Shown in pieces: positions 41,960 to 50,842 of a stretch of 64,000 nt of DNA (its first letter is position 1; the number at the start of each line of letters is the position of its first letter). Position numbers and translations under genes: made by a program. The stretch is from CAZWCE01 sp964632505. Lineage in GTDB: Bacteria; Planctomycetota; Planctomycetia; Pirellulales; Thermoguttaceae. The stretch lies in assembly GCA_964632505.1 (NCBI GenBank), contig CAZWCE010000010.1, positions 99,883 to 163,882 of the forward strand. Direction: 5' to 3'. The notes beneath the pieces were generated by a model that was not told the origin of the DNA, did not search any database, and was given only the letters and a program-made list of their open reading frames with translations.

Positions 41960-44848
41960 TCAAATGCGGGAACTGGCCCGACGGGAACGCGAGGCACGTT
42001 TCGTCGCCGTTGCGGTCGGTTCCTTAGGTTCCCGTGATGTCTCCTTCGGCGATTCCGTCACCCGCTTCTCTTGCTGATCCGATTTCGGGGCCTTTCCCAC
42101 CGGCGGTTTGTTGCGGAAAAGTCGTCCGGCGGGTCCGGAAAGGATGGAAGGCAGGAAGATCAAGTCGCCCACCAAGGCCATGAAAAGCATCGAGAGCATC
42201 ATCATCCCGAAGCGTTGGGTGGGCGTGAAGGTACTGAAGGCGAACGCAAAGAGGCCGAGCCCGCCGATGAGCGTCGTCTGCGTCATCGCAGTGGCGCAGC
42301 GCTGGTAGGCGTTCATGACCGCCTCTCGGGTACTTTTGCCCTGATCGATTCCCTCTCGGAACCAGGTGAGGTAATGCATCGTGTCGTCGACCGCCACTCC
42401 CAAGGCGACGCTGGCGGTCATCATCGTCCCGACATCGACCATGATTCCCGCCCAACCCATGAATCCGAACACCACCACCACGGGGAAAATGTTCGGGAGC
42501 ATCGACACCAGGCCGGCCGAGGGGCTTTTGAGCACGAGCATCATGACCATCGCCACGAGCACAAACGCCAAGAGGACACTCTTGGTCAAGCCGTTCAAAA
42601 GGGCATGTTGTGTTTTGTACACCAGTGGAACCATGCCGGTGTAGACGACGTCGACCCCTTGGATTCCTTCCGCTTCGGAAAAATCCTCCAGCATGGGGTC
42701 GACCACGGCGCTGAGATCTTCCACGAAATGGGAGTAATCGATATCGCGTTTCAGGGACCAGATTCTCATGCTGATCCGCCACAGATCGACCCCGTGTTCC
42801 TCCTGCCAGGTGCGGCCCATCTCCTTCAATTTCGCCACTTCCTCGGCCGAAACGCCACCGACCGATTCGCCGTCTTCCAGCGCGAGAATGTCGCGCAAAT
42901 CGTTGATATCGTTCGCTTTCAGCCGAACGGCCGTCTTCGGATCGATTCCCATCTCTTCGAGGTCGGGATTCCCCTCGACGGTCAAATACTCTTTGAACTC
43001 CCCGCGATGTTCGTCGAGGCGGCCGTTGAGCCCCGCTTCGTACGCACGCTTGCGCGTCCAAGCCCCGAAACCGCGATAATCGGGCGTTTTCAGGTCCGGT
43101 GCCATCATCGCGGCCGAGATCGCCCCCCCCACTTGCCTGGGAAGGGACTGTTCGATCTGTTGTTCGACCTGGTGCACCAATCGCATCCGCCGCAGCGTCG
43201 AAAGATCGCACTTTTCGTTGTCGAATTTGATCACCACTTCCATCGGGACCAGCGGGCCCAGCTTTTCTTCCAGCCATCGATAATGGGCGATGATTTCCGC
43301 GTCGTCGGAAAAGAACCCCATCAGATCGACCGAAGTCTTGATCTGCGTCAGGCCGACGGCGAAAAAGACCAGAACGGCGATGCCGGCGGCGGCGACCCAG
43401 CGGTTCCGCCGAACGACGAAATCGCCGACGGTTTTCCAGAAAATCAGCATTCGGGAGCGCCGCGCTTCGATTCCCTCGCCCGCATGTTTCTCGGCGACCG
43501 CCCGGGAAGGATAGAAATAAAGCAGCGCCGGCAGGTACAAAAATAAGAGCAGCAGCGTCGCCAGAACGCCGATGGCGGAATAGATGCCGAACTTCGTGAT
43601 GGGAATCAGATTGCTCATCGCGAGCGATCCGAGGCCGAACGCGGTGGTCAAGGCGGCGATGGTACAGGGATACCAGCCGTGGCGCACCGCATTTTCGGCG
43701 GCGCCTTTCAGCCCATGCTCCAGGATGGCATCGTGATAGTAATTCACGATGTGGATCGCCCCGGACATCGCCAACACATAGACCAACGCCGGCATGCTCA
43801 AGAGGATGGCGTCGGAGCGTCCTCCCGTGAAATAGACCGAAGCCATGCCGATGCCCGCGGCCAGAATGGAGATCCAGAAGACCATCCCGGTCAAGCGGAG
43901 ACTGCGAAAACAGATCATCGAAACGGTGAACCCGATCAATGCACAAAGGCCGGCCAGCCGATAGAGCGTCCGCTCGCCTTCGTAGTCGATCGCCGCGTTG
44001 TCGACCGGCGGTCCTCCCATGATGACACCGTCGGTGCTGGGATTGCGACCGAAAATCATTTCCCGAACCACGGTCGTGAACGCCTCGAACCCTTTGACCA
44101 GAAAGAAACGGTCATCCTCTTCCTTCGGCGGTTCGATGCCGCATTCCCGGGCGATCTCCCGAATTTTCGCCAACACCTCCCGGAGCTCTTTGCCGCTGCC
44201 GCCCTGTTTGGTAAGGGTGACGATCATCGCCGTGCTGTAGTGGTCCGGCCCGATCAACGACCCTTCGAGCCGCTCGAGGATCTCCTCGCGCGTGAGATTC
44301 TCGTACTGTTTTTGGAGCATCTTGATCAGGCGCGGCCCCGTCAAGACCGACTTGAAATATTGCGGCTCTTCTTCCTCTTCCGCAAGCTCGGTCCGAGAGG
44401 TCACCGGATCTTCGACGGTCGCCGAATGGGGAGTTTCCGGAGGGGCGTTTGCATCAGGAAGATCCTCGGGCGTCTTCCCGGAGGATCCCGATTGGATTCT
44501 CTTCTTCGCCGAGGCGGCATCGAGCTCCACGACGATCTCCGTCTCTTCGACGGCCGCGGCGATGTCGACGGGCTTCTGATCGGGCACCAACTTTTGCGCG
44601 AACAGCTCGATGCGGGGGTCGTCCAGATTGCAGCCTTCCCAACTGATCAGGATGAACTGCTCATGCGGAAAATGATCACGGAACCATGCGTATTGCTTCG
44701 TCTCCGTGAAAGAATCCGGAAGCCAATCCCGAACGTCGTTCGTGTTGCTCTGGATCGTCCGCCGCGTTCCCATCCAGATAAAGGATAAAAGGAACACGAC
44801 GATGAAGATGATCCGGAAACCGTATTCCTTGAAGAAAGAATTACCCAT
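41960..44848 (-). CDS. RND/MMPL-superfamily exporter
   Basis: A 962-residue membrane protein with the duplicated RND plan: one helix near the N-terminus (IIFIVVFLLSFIWMG), a large periplasmic loop, six helices, a helix (VAAAGIAVLVFFAVGLTQI), a second loop and six more helices. The second bundle has the typical VALGVAVDDTMHYLTWFREG and a preceding PNIFPVVVVFGFMG. The first loop carries an unusual acidic, low-complexity insertion (about 90-150). Members export lipids, hopanoids or small hydrophobic molecules using the proton gradient. No periplasmic adaptor or outer-membrane channel gene is adjacent. A Ser/Arg/Lys-rich tail ends the protein. Confidence 0.88.
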   Translation of the reverse strand: MGNSFFKEYGFRIIFIVVFLLSFIWMGTRRTIQSNTNDVRDWLPDSFTETKQYAWFRDHFPHEQFILISWEGCNLDDPRIELFAQKLVPDQKPVDIAAAVEETEIVVELDAASAKKRIQSGSSGKTPEDLPDANAPPETPHSATVEDPVTSRTELAEEEEEPQYFKSVLTGPRLIKMLQKQYENLTREEILERLEGSLIGPDHYSTAMIVTLTKQGGSGKELREVLAKIREIARECGIEPPKEEDDRFFLVKGFEAFTTVVREMIFGRNPSTDGVIMGGPPVDNAAIDYEGERTLYRLAGLCALIGFTVSMICFRSLRLTGMVFWISILAAGIGMASVYFTGGRSDAILLSMPALVYVLAMSGAIHIVNYYHDAILEHGLKGAAENAVRHGWYPCTIAALTTAFGLGSLAMSNLIPITKFGIYSAIGVLATLLLLFLYLPALLYFYPSRAVAEKHAGEGIEARRSRMLIFWKTVGDFVVRRNRWVAAAGIAVLVFFAVGLTQIKTSVDLMGFFSDDAEIIAHYRWLEEKLGPLVPMEVVIKFDNEKCDLSTLRRMRLVHQVEQQIEQSLPRQVGGAISAAMMAPDLKTPDYRGFGAWTRKRAYEAGLNGRLDEHRGEFKEYLTVEGNPDLEEMGIDPKTAVRLKANDINDLRDILALEDGESVGGVSAEEVAKLKEMGRTWQEEHGVDLWRISMRIWSLKRDIDYSHFVEDLSAVVDPMLEDFSEAEGIQGVDVVYTGMVPLVYKTQHALLNGLTKSVLLAFVLVAMVMMLVLKSPSAGLVSMLPNIFPVVVVFGFMGWAGIMVDVGTMMTASVALGVAVDDTMHYLTWFREGIDQGKSTREAVMNAYQRCATAMTQTTLIGGLGLFAFAFSTFTPTQRFGMMMLSMLFMALVGDLIFLPSILSGPAGRLFRNKPPVGKAPKSDQQEKRVTESPKETSREPKEPTATATKRASRSRRASSRI

Positions 44849-45440
44849 CGATGATTGCGACCCCTCAATGCACTGGCCCCGGAGGTGCGGTCCGTACCGA
44901 TTGCCTCTTTCCCGTTTTTGTTCGGAAAGCCGGCGCGATCGCTACGGCCCGTTTTTTCCGTCGGCGTCCCATGTCGACGGAAAGGCCAACAAGACTTTTT
45001 TTGCCAGCCTCAACCTTAATCTTCTTTCGGGAAATTGTCCATACCTTTTTAGAGGCTAAGAACTTATGGCCCTCATATTTTTGCGGCGGGCCGATTTTCT
45101 CCTACTTTTTTCGCCAAACATCACAACCGGCATCGCTGCATGCACTCAGCGCCCCTCCACTATTCTTCCGAGAGTATCATTTTCTCGTTTTTTTTCGCTT
45201 CCGGCGGCGAAAGACCGCCCCGGCCCTCGTCGGATGCCGTAAAATACGCTATTATCGGCGCAGAAGGACGGAGCGATTTGCGGGTCCCCGGAAAGAGGAT
45301 GCCGAAAATTCCAGTGAAACACGAGTCCTTCGTCCATGTCGCCTTCCCCGCGAAGGCGGTTTCATTTCTTGCATTCGTCGACACCCCTCCCTGCCGGCAG
45401 GGAATCCAATAAATTTCAGTACGAAAGGAATATTTCCGTT
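44849..45440. other. Intergenic, 592 bp, between divergent genes
   Basis: No supported gene. It must hold the promoters of the RND gene (minus) and the SEC-C-like gene (plus), though no convincing hexamer pair was found. A perfect 16-bp palindrome lies at 45388-45403. Confidence 0.45.
45388..45403. repeat. Perfect 16-bp palindrome
   Basis: TCCCTGCCGGCAGGGA reads the same on both strands. It lies 37 bp before the ATG at 45441 and could be an operator or a leader hairpin. Confidence 0.6.
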
Positions 45441-47645
45441 ATGGCTTTGGACCCCTATTCCTATTGTCCGGGCGGTCGCGACAAAAAGATCCGATTTTGC
45501 TGTCCCGACAAAATCAAGGAACTCTCGCAGATCGAAAAGATGCTCAACGACCAGCAGTTTTCGGCCTGCCTTGCCTTGATCGAACGCGAAGAGAAGAAGG
45601 ACCCCGGATGCGCATGCTTGAGCGCGGCCAAGATCACGGTACTCCGTGCGCTGGACCGCTTCGATGAAGCCGCCGAAGAGGTGGAACGCTTCGTGCAGCG
45701 GGAACCGGAGAACCCGCTCGCCCGCGCGGAACGCGCCATCATCGCCGCGATGCGATCGGATCCCGGTGCCCTGCGGTTCGTCCTCGAGGCGCTCGGCACT
45801 CGCGACGACAACTCCCTGCACGGCTCGTCACTGTACGCGATGAGCGTCGTGGCGCAGCGACTTTTGCAGGAAGGAAAAGTCATTCCCGCTATCGCTTTGA
45901 TCCGTCAGGTCGTCGCCTTCCAACCACAGAACCGGGAAGCGCTCGAACTGCTCTCCAACGCCTTGCAGATGGAAAACATTCCGACGATCCTCAAGGAAAT
46001 CACCCCCACGCAGTCATGCCCGGAGGGGGGCCCCTTCAAAGCGGAATTCGATCATGCCCTCGACAGCATCCATCACGGCCAATGGCTTCGGGGTCGCGAC
46101 GAACTCGAAGCGCTCCGAGAGAAAGCCGACGCCTGGCCCTATTTCTGGAAATCGCTGTATTCGCTCTACTTCTGGCTCGACGAGCAGGAGAAGGCGGTCG
46201 AGGCGATTGAGAAATTCGTCGGCTCGGAAAAGGTCGATTTTTTCGACGCCGCCCAGTCCGAATATCTGCGTCTGCTGTTGGATTTCGATCCCCTCGGCGA
46301 CCGGACGGCGGTGGTCCAATTCGAACGGGAAGTCACCGATTTCGATCGCGTCCAAGAGGCCCTGCTCTCCTCGCCGCGTGCGCAGTCGGTCGAATTCGAT
46401 CCCCGCATGTTTCGCCAGGAGGACGGCCCCGCTCCGAAAAACGTATTCGTGCTGCTCGATCGTCCCTTCCCGCCGCGCGGGGAAGAGGTCACGCTCGAAA
46501 ACGTCGCCTCGCAAATGGGAACCCTGCTGCTGTACGGGAAACAGACCGATCGCCCGGCTCGCATGGACGTGCTCGAGGTCCTTCAACCGAACGTGGAGCC
46601 GGTGAACGCCTTTCTCGAAGAGAGTCTGAACGAATGGATCGGCGATCTCGATTCCGAAGAGACGATGCGGACCGTCTCCCGAAGCCAAGCGATGATGCAG
46701 ACGCGATTCCGCTTCCAGCGAGAGCATCTGCCGGAGCGAGCCCGTCTGCGAGCCCTGCTTCGCGAGCATCTCGAAGAGGAGTTCCTCCCCGCATGGTGCC
46801 GACTCCCCTTGGGACGCTTCGACGGACAAACTCCCGAGCAAGCCGCCGAAAAAGAGGAGAACACCCGACCACTGATGGGAATCACGCTTCTGCTGGAATC
46901 GTGGATGGATCCCGAAATGGGCCTGTCGGTGGCGAACCGGCTTCGCGAGAAGCTCGGCCTGCCGACGCTTGATCCGATCACCATCGATCCGGCGAACCAG
47001 CAAGAGGAGTTCATGAACCTGACGACCTCGGAACTGTACCGGGTCGAGACCGAAGGCCTCTCGCCCGATCTGATTTCCCGAGGCTTCCGAACGGCGATGA
47101 TGGTCAACGACCCGCGGTCCGGTAGGATCTTCGCCCAAGCGATCGTCGAACAGCCGATCGACAAGACGTCGCGGGAAGATCGCATCCTCGCCTATCGTCA
47201 TCTGATCGAGGTGACCGGCTCGACGAATCAGGAAGAGGCGTTCGCCTGGCTGACGAAAGCCCGTGATGAAACGAAGCAGACCGGCCAGTCGTGTGCCATT
47301 TGGGACCTGGCGGAGCTGCCTCTGCGGCTGCAACTTCTGCAATCGGCCGAAGCGCAAACGCTGGTCGACCACCTGATACGCGAACATCGCGACGAACCGG
47401 GCGTGCTCGAATCGTTGCAGTCGCTGTTCATGGAGATGGGCTTGATCCGGCCCGACGGCTCTCCCGCCGCGGCCCCGCCTCCCGGAGCGGCCCCGCCTCC
47501 CGGAGCGACTCCACCACCGACGTCCCCGGGACAACCCGCCCCGGACGAGGCCAACGGTAAGCTCTGGACCCCCGACGGCGATGCCCCGCCCCCTCCGCCC
47601 GAACAAGAAGGCGGTGGCGGTTCGAAGCTCTGGACACCCGACTGA
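45441..47645 (+). CDS. Large uncharacterised protein with SEC-C-like N-terminus and duplicated KLWTPD tail
   Basis: A 734-residue protein with no signal peptide. It opens MALDPYSYCPGGRDKKIRFCC; this resembles the SEC-C zinc motif (CxCGSGKKxKxCC), but the second Cys is Gly. Helical, TPR-like segments follow (about 25-300: SACLALIEREEKKDPGCACL, ALDRFDEAAEEVERFVQREP). The middle is unassigned. After residue 670 there is a Pro/Gly/Ala-rich linker with two copies of KLWTPD, at 707-712 and as the last six residues. I take it to be a planctomycete-type family of unknown function. AGGAA lies about 11 bases before the ATG. Confidence 0.75.
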   Translation: MALDPYSYCPGGRDKKIRFCCPDKIKELSQIEKMLNDQQFSACLALIEREEKKDPGCACLSAAKITVLRALDRFDEAAEEVERFVQREPENPLARAERAIIAAMRSDPGALRFVLEALGTRDDNSLHGSSLYAMSVVAQRLLQEGKVIPAIALIRQVVAFQPQNREALELLSNALQMENIPTILKEITPTQSCPEGGPFKAEFDHALDSIHHGQWLRGRDELEALREKADAWPYFWKSLYSLYFWLDEQEKAVEAIEKFVGSEKVDFFDAAQSEYLRLLLDFDPLGDRTAVVQFEREVTDFDRVQEALLSSPRAQSVEFDPRMFRQEDGPAPKNVFVLLDRPFPPRGEEVTLENVASQMGTLLLYGKQTDRPARMDVLEVLQPNVEPVNAFLEESLNEWIGDLDSEETMRTVSRSQAMMQTRFRFQREHLPERARLRALLREHLEEEFLPAWCRLPLGRFDGQTPEQAAEKEENTRPLMGITLLLESWMDPEMGLSVANRLREKLGLPTLDPITIDPANQQEEFMNLTTSELYRVETEGLSPDLISRGFRTAMMVNDPRSGRIFAQAIVEQPIDKTSREDRILAYRHLIEVTGSTNQEEAFAWLTKARDETKQTGQSCAIWDLAELPLRLQLLQSAEAQTLVDHLIREHRDEPGVLESLQSLFMEMGLIRPDGSPAAAPPPGAAPPPGATPPPTSPGQPAPDEANGKLWTPDGDAPPPPPEQEGGGGSKLWTPD

Positions 47646-47763
47646 ACCTGCCTTCGTGCCGTCCTTCGGAATCGCAAGGATGGTCCACACACCAACACAC
47701 CCGCTGTTCGCCCGCCTTCCGCGTCCACTTCCTTCCCCTCGGGAGCGACGTGGCGGCGGTCGA

Positions 47764-48435
47764 TCACCAGCGATGGGTCGGGCGGTGCAGGATTTCGCTG
47801 AAAAGAATCGCTTGGCGCATGCTTGCGGGACTCTTGAAAAGCTCAAAGAGTTCTTCGGCCACCGACGCTTCCTTTTCACGATCGAAGGCGTAATTGCCTT
47901 CATCTTTCGGCGGTTCCACCACTCCCTTGTCACGGATCCCTTCGACGGGAATCGCCTCGACCACCGGAGACGGCCGATCGTGGGCAGGCGGAAATTCCTC
48001 GTTGGCGAACGCCTCCTGGCGATGTTTTTCATTCCTATCGGGTCGACGGCGAATCTCGGAGCCGTCGGCGGCGATTTTTCGCGGCCTCGCGGGACGCTCT
48101 CGGCCGGTCTCGGCGGCCACGGGTTGCGGACGTTGCTGTCGCGGGCGTGGTTGCGATGAACGATCGCGCCCCGCCGCCATTTCGCGCTCCTGGCGGGCTT
48201 TGCGAAATTGTTCGATCTCGCGTCGAAGATCGTCTCCCTCTTTCGGCCCCCCTTGCTGATTTTGGTTCGGTTTCTTCTTGCCGTTCGAAAAAAGCGAACC
48301 GAGGACATTGAAGATGATGATCGCCAAAAACACCAGCGCGAAAATGAGCTCTTGCCACCCCTGGGCAAAAAGCCCGACACCGGCGAAAAGCTCGTTCCCC
48401 ATCGCATTTCCGATTCCCATCAGTGCTGCGCCCAT
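47764..48435 (-). CDS. Membrane-anchored protein of the floA cluster, uncharacterised
   Basis: A 223-residue protein with one N-terminal membrane helix (about 30-48, IFALVFLAIIIFNVLGSLFS) and a long charged, mostly disordered cytoplasmic region rich in Arg, Glu, Gln and Pro. It ends in a short helical segment (VAEELFELFKSPASMRQAIL, then FSEILHRP). AAGGAG six to seven bases before ATG 48435 fixes the start; a much longer open frame through floA is an antiphase shadow. The floA stop is 23 bp upstream, so it is co-transcribed with floA. The conserved-looking C-terminal helix could be a docking site for flotillin assemblies; that is inference. Confidence 0.7.
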   Translation of the reverse strand: MGAALMGIGNAMGNELFAGVGLFAQGWQELIFALVFLAIIIFNVLGSLFSNGKKKPNQNQQGGPKEGDDLRREIEQFRKARQEREMAAGRDRSSQPRPRQQRPQPVAAETGRERPARPRKIAADGSEIRRRPDRNEKHRQEAFANEEFPPAHDRPSPVVEAIPVEGIRDKGVVEPPKDEGNYAFDREKEASVAEELFELFKSPASMRQAILFSEILHRPTHRW

Positions 48436-48458
48436 GCCGATCTCCTTTTCTTGCCGCT

Positions 48459-49541
48459 TTAGGCGGGCCGGTTCATGCCGTATTGCGGCGTCTCCCGTTC
48501 CACGCCGGCCTTGGCAATGGCCGATCGCATGTCGGTATCGGCGGTGATGTTCTTGATCTGGTAGTAATCCATGATGCTCAAGACCCCCGATTCGAACGCC
48601 TCGGAGATGGCCCGGGGGACCTCCGCCTCGGCTGCGACCACCTTCGCCCGATTCTCCTCGATCTTGGCCAGGTTTTCCTGTTCGGTCGCGATCGCCGCCG
48701 CCCGACGGCCTTCCGCCTTCGCCTGAGCGACCTGCATGTCGGCCTCCGCCTGGTCGGCTTGAAGCCGGGCCCCTATGTTGTCGCCCACGTCGATGTCGGC
48801 GATGTCGATCGAGACGATTTCGAACGCCGTTTGAGAATCGAGCCGCCGCTTGAGCACCGTCTTGGAGATCGTGTCGGGATTCTCCAACACATCGCCGTGC
48901 GCCTCCGCCGAACCGATCGCGCTGACGATGCCTTCGCCGACGCGGGCGATGACCGTCTCCTCGGTCGCTCCCCCGATCACCTGCTGCATGTTCGCCCGAA
49001 CCGTCACGCGTGCCTTCACCTTGAGCTGGATGCCGTCCTGGGCAACGCCGTCGAGAGTCCTTTTTCCCGTCGAAGGCGAAGGGCAATCGATCACCTTCGG
49101 ATAGACGCTCGTCTGCACGGCTTCCAACACGTTCCGTCCGGCCAGATCGACCGCCGTGGCCAACTTGTAGTCCAGATCGACGATCTTCGCTTTCGTCGCC
49201 GCGACCATCGCTCGAACCACCATCGGCACATTCCCCCCCGCAAGATAATGGGCTTCGAGCGCTTTGCAAGAGATCATCGAATCGTCGAGACCGGCCTGCA
49301 CCGCCATGATCTTGCTGCGAACGATCACCGTCGGATTCACCCGGCGGAAAGTCATCCCGATCAAATCGAGAATGCCGATGTTCGCCCCGGTCGAAACCGA
49401 TTGGATCCATAGCCGAAAGTACCTCGAAATCATCGCGATGAGGACGATCACCACCGCCACGCCCAGAAAAATCGCCACGATGGTCACCACTTGCGCGGGA
49501 TCCTGGGCAAAAAGTTGGGCGAATAACCGAATAAGATTCAT
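48459..49541 (-). CDS. floA: Flotillin-like protein FloA
   Basis: A 360-residue FloA/YqfA protein. An N-terminal membrane hairpin (about 17-40) is followed by the signature RVNPTVIVRSKIMAVQAGL, HYLAGGNVPMVVRAMVAATK, TVRANMQQVIGGATEETVIA, and a coiled-coil tail with DQAEADMQVAQAKAEGRRAA. It scaffolds membrane microdomains. nfeD upstream (187 bp) is its usual partner and an uncharacterised gene follows after 23 bp. The first codon is ATG (MNLIRLFAQL). Confidence 0.95.
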   Translation of the reverse strand: MNLIRLFAQLFAQDPAQVVTIVAIFLGVAVVIVLIAMISRYFRLWIQSVSTGANIGILDLIGMTFRRVNPTVIVRSKIMAVQAGLDDSMISCKALEAHYLAGGNVPMVVRAMVAATKAKIVDLDYKLATAVDLAGRNVLEAVQTSVYPKVIDCPSPSTGKRTLDGVAQDGIQLKVKARVTVRANMQQVIGGATEETVIARVGEGIVSAIGSAEAHGDVLENPDTISKTVLKRRLDSQTAFEIVSIDIADIDVGDNIGARLQADQAEADMQVAQAKAEGRRAAAIATEQENLAKIEENRAKVVAAEAEVPRAISEAFESGVLSIMDYYQIKNITADTDMRSAIAKAGVERETPQYGMNRPA

Positions 49542-49728
49542 TTGCTTCCCTCCCTGTGGGTCTCCATCGATCGGTTCTCATCCGAACCGTGCATCGGCCC
49601 TCGCCCGGCCCCGAATTTTCCGGAGTCGAAAGGCAAATCGCCGCGTTCGGAAATCATCTCACTGAAAACGCCATCCCGCCCTCGGCGTTCTCTCCCGGGC
49701 GGGGATCGGATACTGATTCACCAATAGA

Positions 49729-50304
49729 TCATTCGTCGAAAGGGTCTTCGACCATCGACTCGCCGGAAGCTTCTCCGCCCGCTTTCGCACCCGAACGCTG
49801 TCGATCGGGTTGCCCCTTGATGGCCTCCAACGGCCGGACCAACAGCGTCGTCCCTTGCAACCGGAGCACACGAATCGAATCTCCCGCATCGATCGGCACG
49901 CCGTCGCTGACGGCATCCCACCGCGCCCCGTCCACCTCGACCATGCCGCTGGGCATCATGCGGCTTCGGGCCACCCCCTCCTTACCCAACAGCGACTGCC
50001 GGGGATCGGGCGCCTGATCCTCGGTGCGGGCGAAGTCGTCCGGATTGACGATCAACCGCTTTCCCATGCGCGTCTGCGGCCACCACCGGAGCATCCAACG
50101 GATCAGAAGAGGAATGACGATGATCAACACAATCAGATAGAGGAATCCGAGCGCCGGGCCCACCATGAATCCGTAGGCGATGCTTCCGATCATCGCCGTC
50201 AAGGAAAGAAAAGCGAGGATCCCCCCCGAGGGCAGGAACATCTCCAAAAAGGCCAGCGCCAGCGAGGCCACCAGCAGCAATATCATCCAAATCCACGGAT
50301 CCAT
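49729..50304 (-). CDS. nfeD: NfeD-like membrane protein
   Basis: A 191-residue protein. Three or four hydrophobic helices (6-75: WIWMILLLVASLALAFLEMF, then a glycine-rich PSGGILAF turn) precede a soluble OB-fold-like beta domain (about 105-165: KEGVARSRMMPSGMVEVDG, ARWDAVSDGVPIDAGDSI, VRVLRLQGTTLLV). This is the short NfeD form that accompanies flotillin-like genes. It lacks the serine protease domain of long NfeD proteins. The ATG at 50304 follows AAGGGAG at a long spacing. A promoter candidate lies at 50418-50445. Confidence 0.9.
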   Translation of the reverse strand: MDPWIWMILLLVASLALAFLEMFLPSGGILAFLSLTAMIGSIAYGFMVGPALGFLYLIVLIIVIPLLIRWMLRWWPQTRMGKRLIVNPDDFARTEDQAPDPRQSLLGKEGVARSRMMPSGMVEVDGARWDAVSDGVPIDAGDSIRVLRLQGTTLLVRPLEAIKGQPDRQRSGAKAGGEASGESMVEDPFDE

Positions 50305-50417
50305 CGTTTTCTCGCACTCCCTTGGTCCCGGTCCGTCGGCGATCTCTTCGCGCAAGCCGGATGATCCGGATCGTTTTTGCCCACGCGCTCGAAGCATTCG
50401 CCGCTCGTGTGCCACCC

Positions 50418-50445
50418 ATTTTAGCGGATTCGCACCACGAAACAA
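50418..50445 (-). promoter_or_regulatory. Candidate promoter of the nfeD-floA cluster
   Basis: On the minus strand TTGTTT (50445-50440) and TAAAAT (50423-50418) are 16 bp apart, about 115 nt before the nfeD ATG. The -35 is weak; the -10 is five of six. Confidence 0.4.
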
Positions 50446-50730
50446 GTTTTTCCAAACAGAATCTTACGCTTCTTTGATTCGGTTTCGCGAGGCGCCCTGA
50501 TGCGGATGCGCCTCGGCGGTCGCGCCCCTGTTTCGTGTCGCTTGCCCGCACCGGGCCCGGGGACCTGAGGTCGTCCGACCGAAACTCTTGTCGGTTTCAA
50601 AGGAAAAATCGGTATCCTCGAAAAGGGAAAATGCGAAAAATTTCGCGAATTTAAATCCATTTCTCCGGTTTTATATTGACGGGTGGTATAAAATTCGTAG
50701 ATACTTTTTATAATACATCCATGATCAGTC

Positions 50731-50792
50731 GGGGGTTTTCGGCCCCCTCAACTCGTGTGGAGTTGCTCTCGCTTTTCCCCTTGCCGGGGAAA
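50731..50792 (+). promoter_or_regulatory. Three consecutive hairpins in the infC leader
   Basis: Perfect stems are GGGGG/CCCCC (50731-50735 with 50743-50747), CAACTC/GAGTTG (50749-50754 with 50760-50765) and TTTCCCC/GGGGAAA (50774-50780 with 50786-50792). A run of seven T follows 20 bases later (50812-50818), too far for a standard terminator. The leader may control infC. Confidence 0.5.
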
Positions 50793-50842
50793 CACGTCGG
50801 CGAGGTTGACTGTTTTTTTCATTTTGATAGGTATGGAGTAAT

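Larger units (their letters stand above)
50305..50842. other. Intergenic, 538 bp, between divergent nfeD and infC
   Basis: No gene seen. It contains the nfeD promoter candidate, an AT-rich infC promoter region (TTGACG 50676-50681, GATACT 50700-50705, and a perfect TATAAT 50709-50714 without a -35) and the hairpin-rich infC leader. Confidence 0.5.

Noticed and set aside
47463..47520. Short tandem repeats considered as a CRISPR or VNTR
   Set aside because: They are the codons of a Pro/Gly/Ala-rich linker (PPPGAAPPPGA) within a gene. There are no spacer-separated repeats anywhere in the window.
46014..48407. Minus-strand frame of 797 codons opposite the SEC-C-like gene
   Set aside because: Arg/Ser-rich antisense shadow; the plus-strand protein has ordered helical segments, a good start and patterned motifs.
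48436..49581. N-terminal extension of the floA-cluster protein (open frame to 49581)
   Set aside because: It overlaps nearly all of floA in another frame and is Arg/Gly/Asp low-complexity. The ATG at 48435 has an AAGGAG site.
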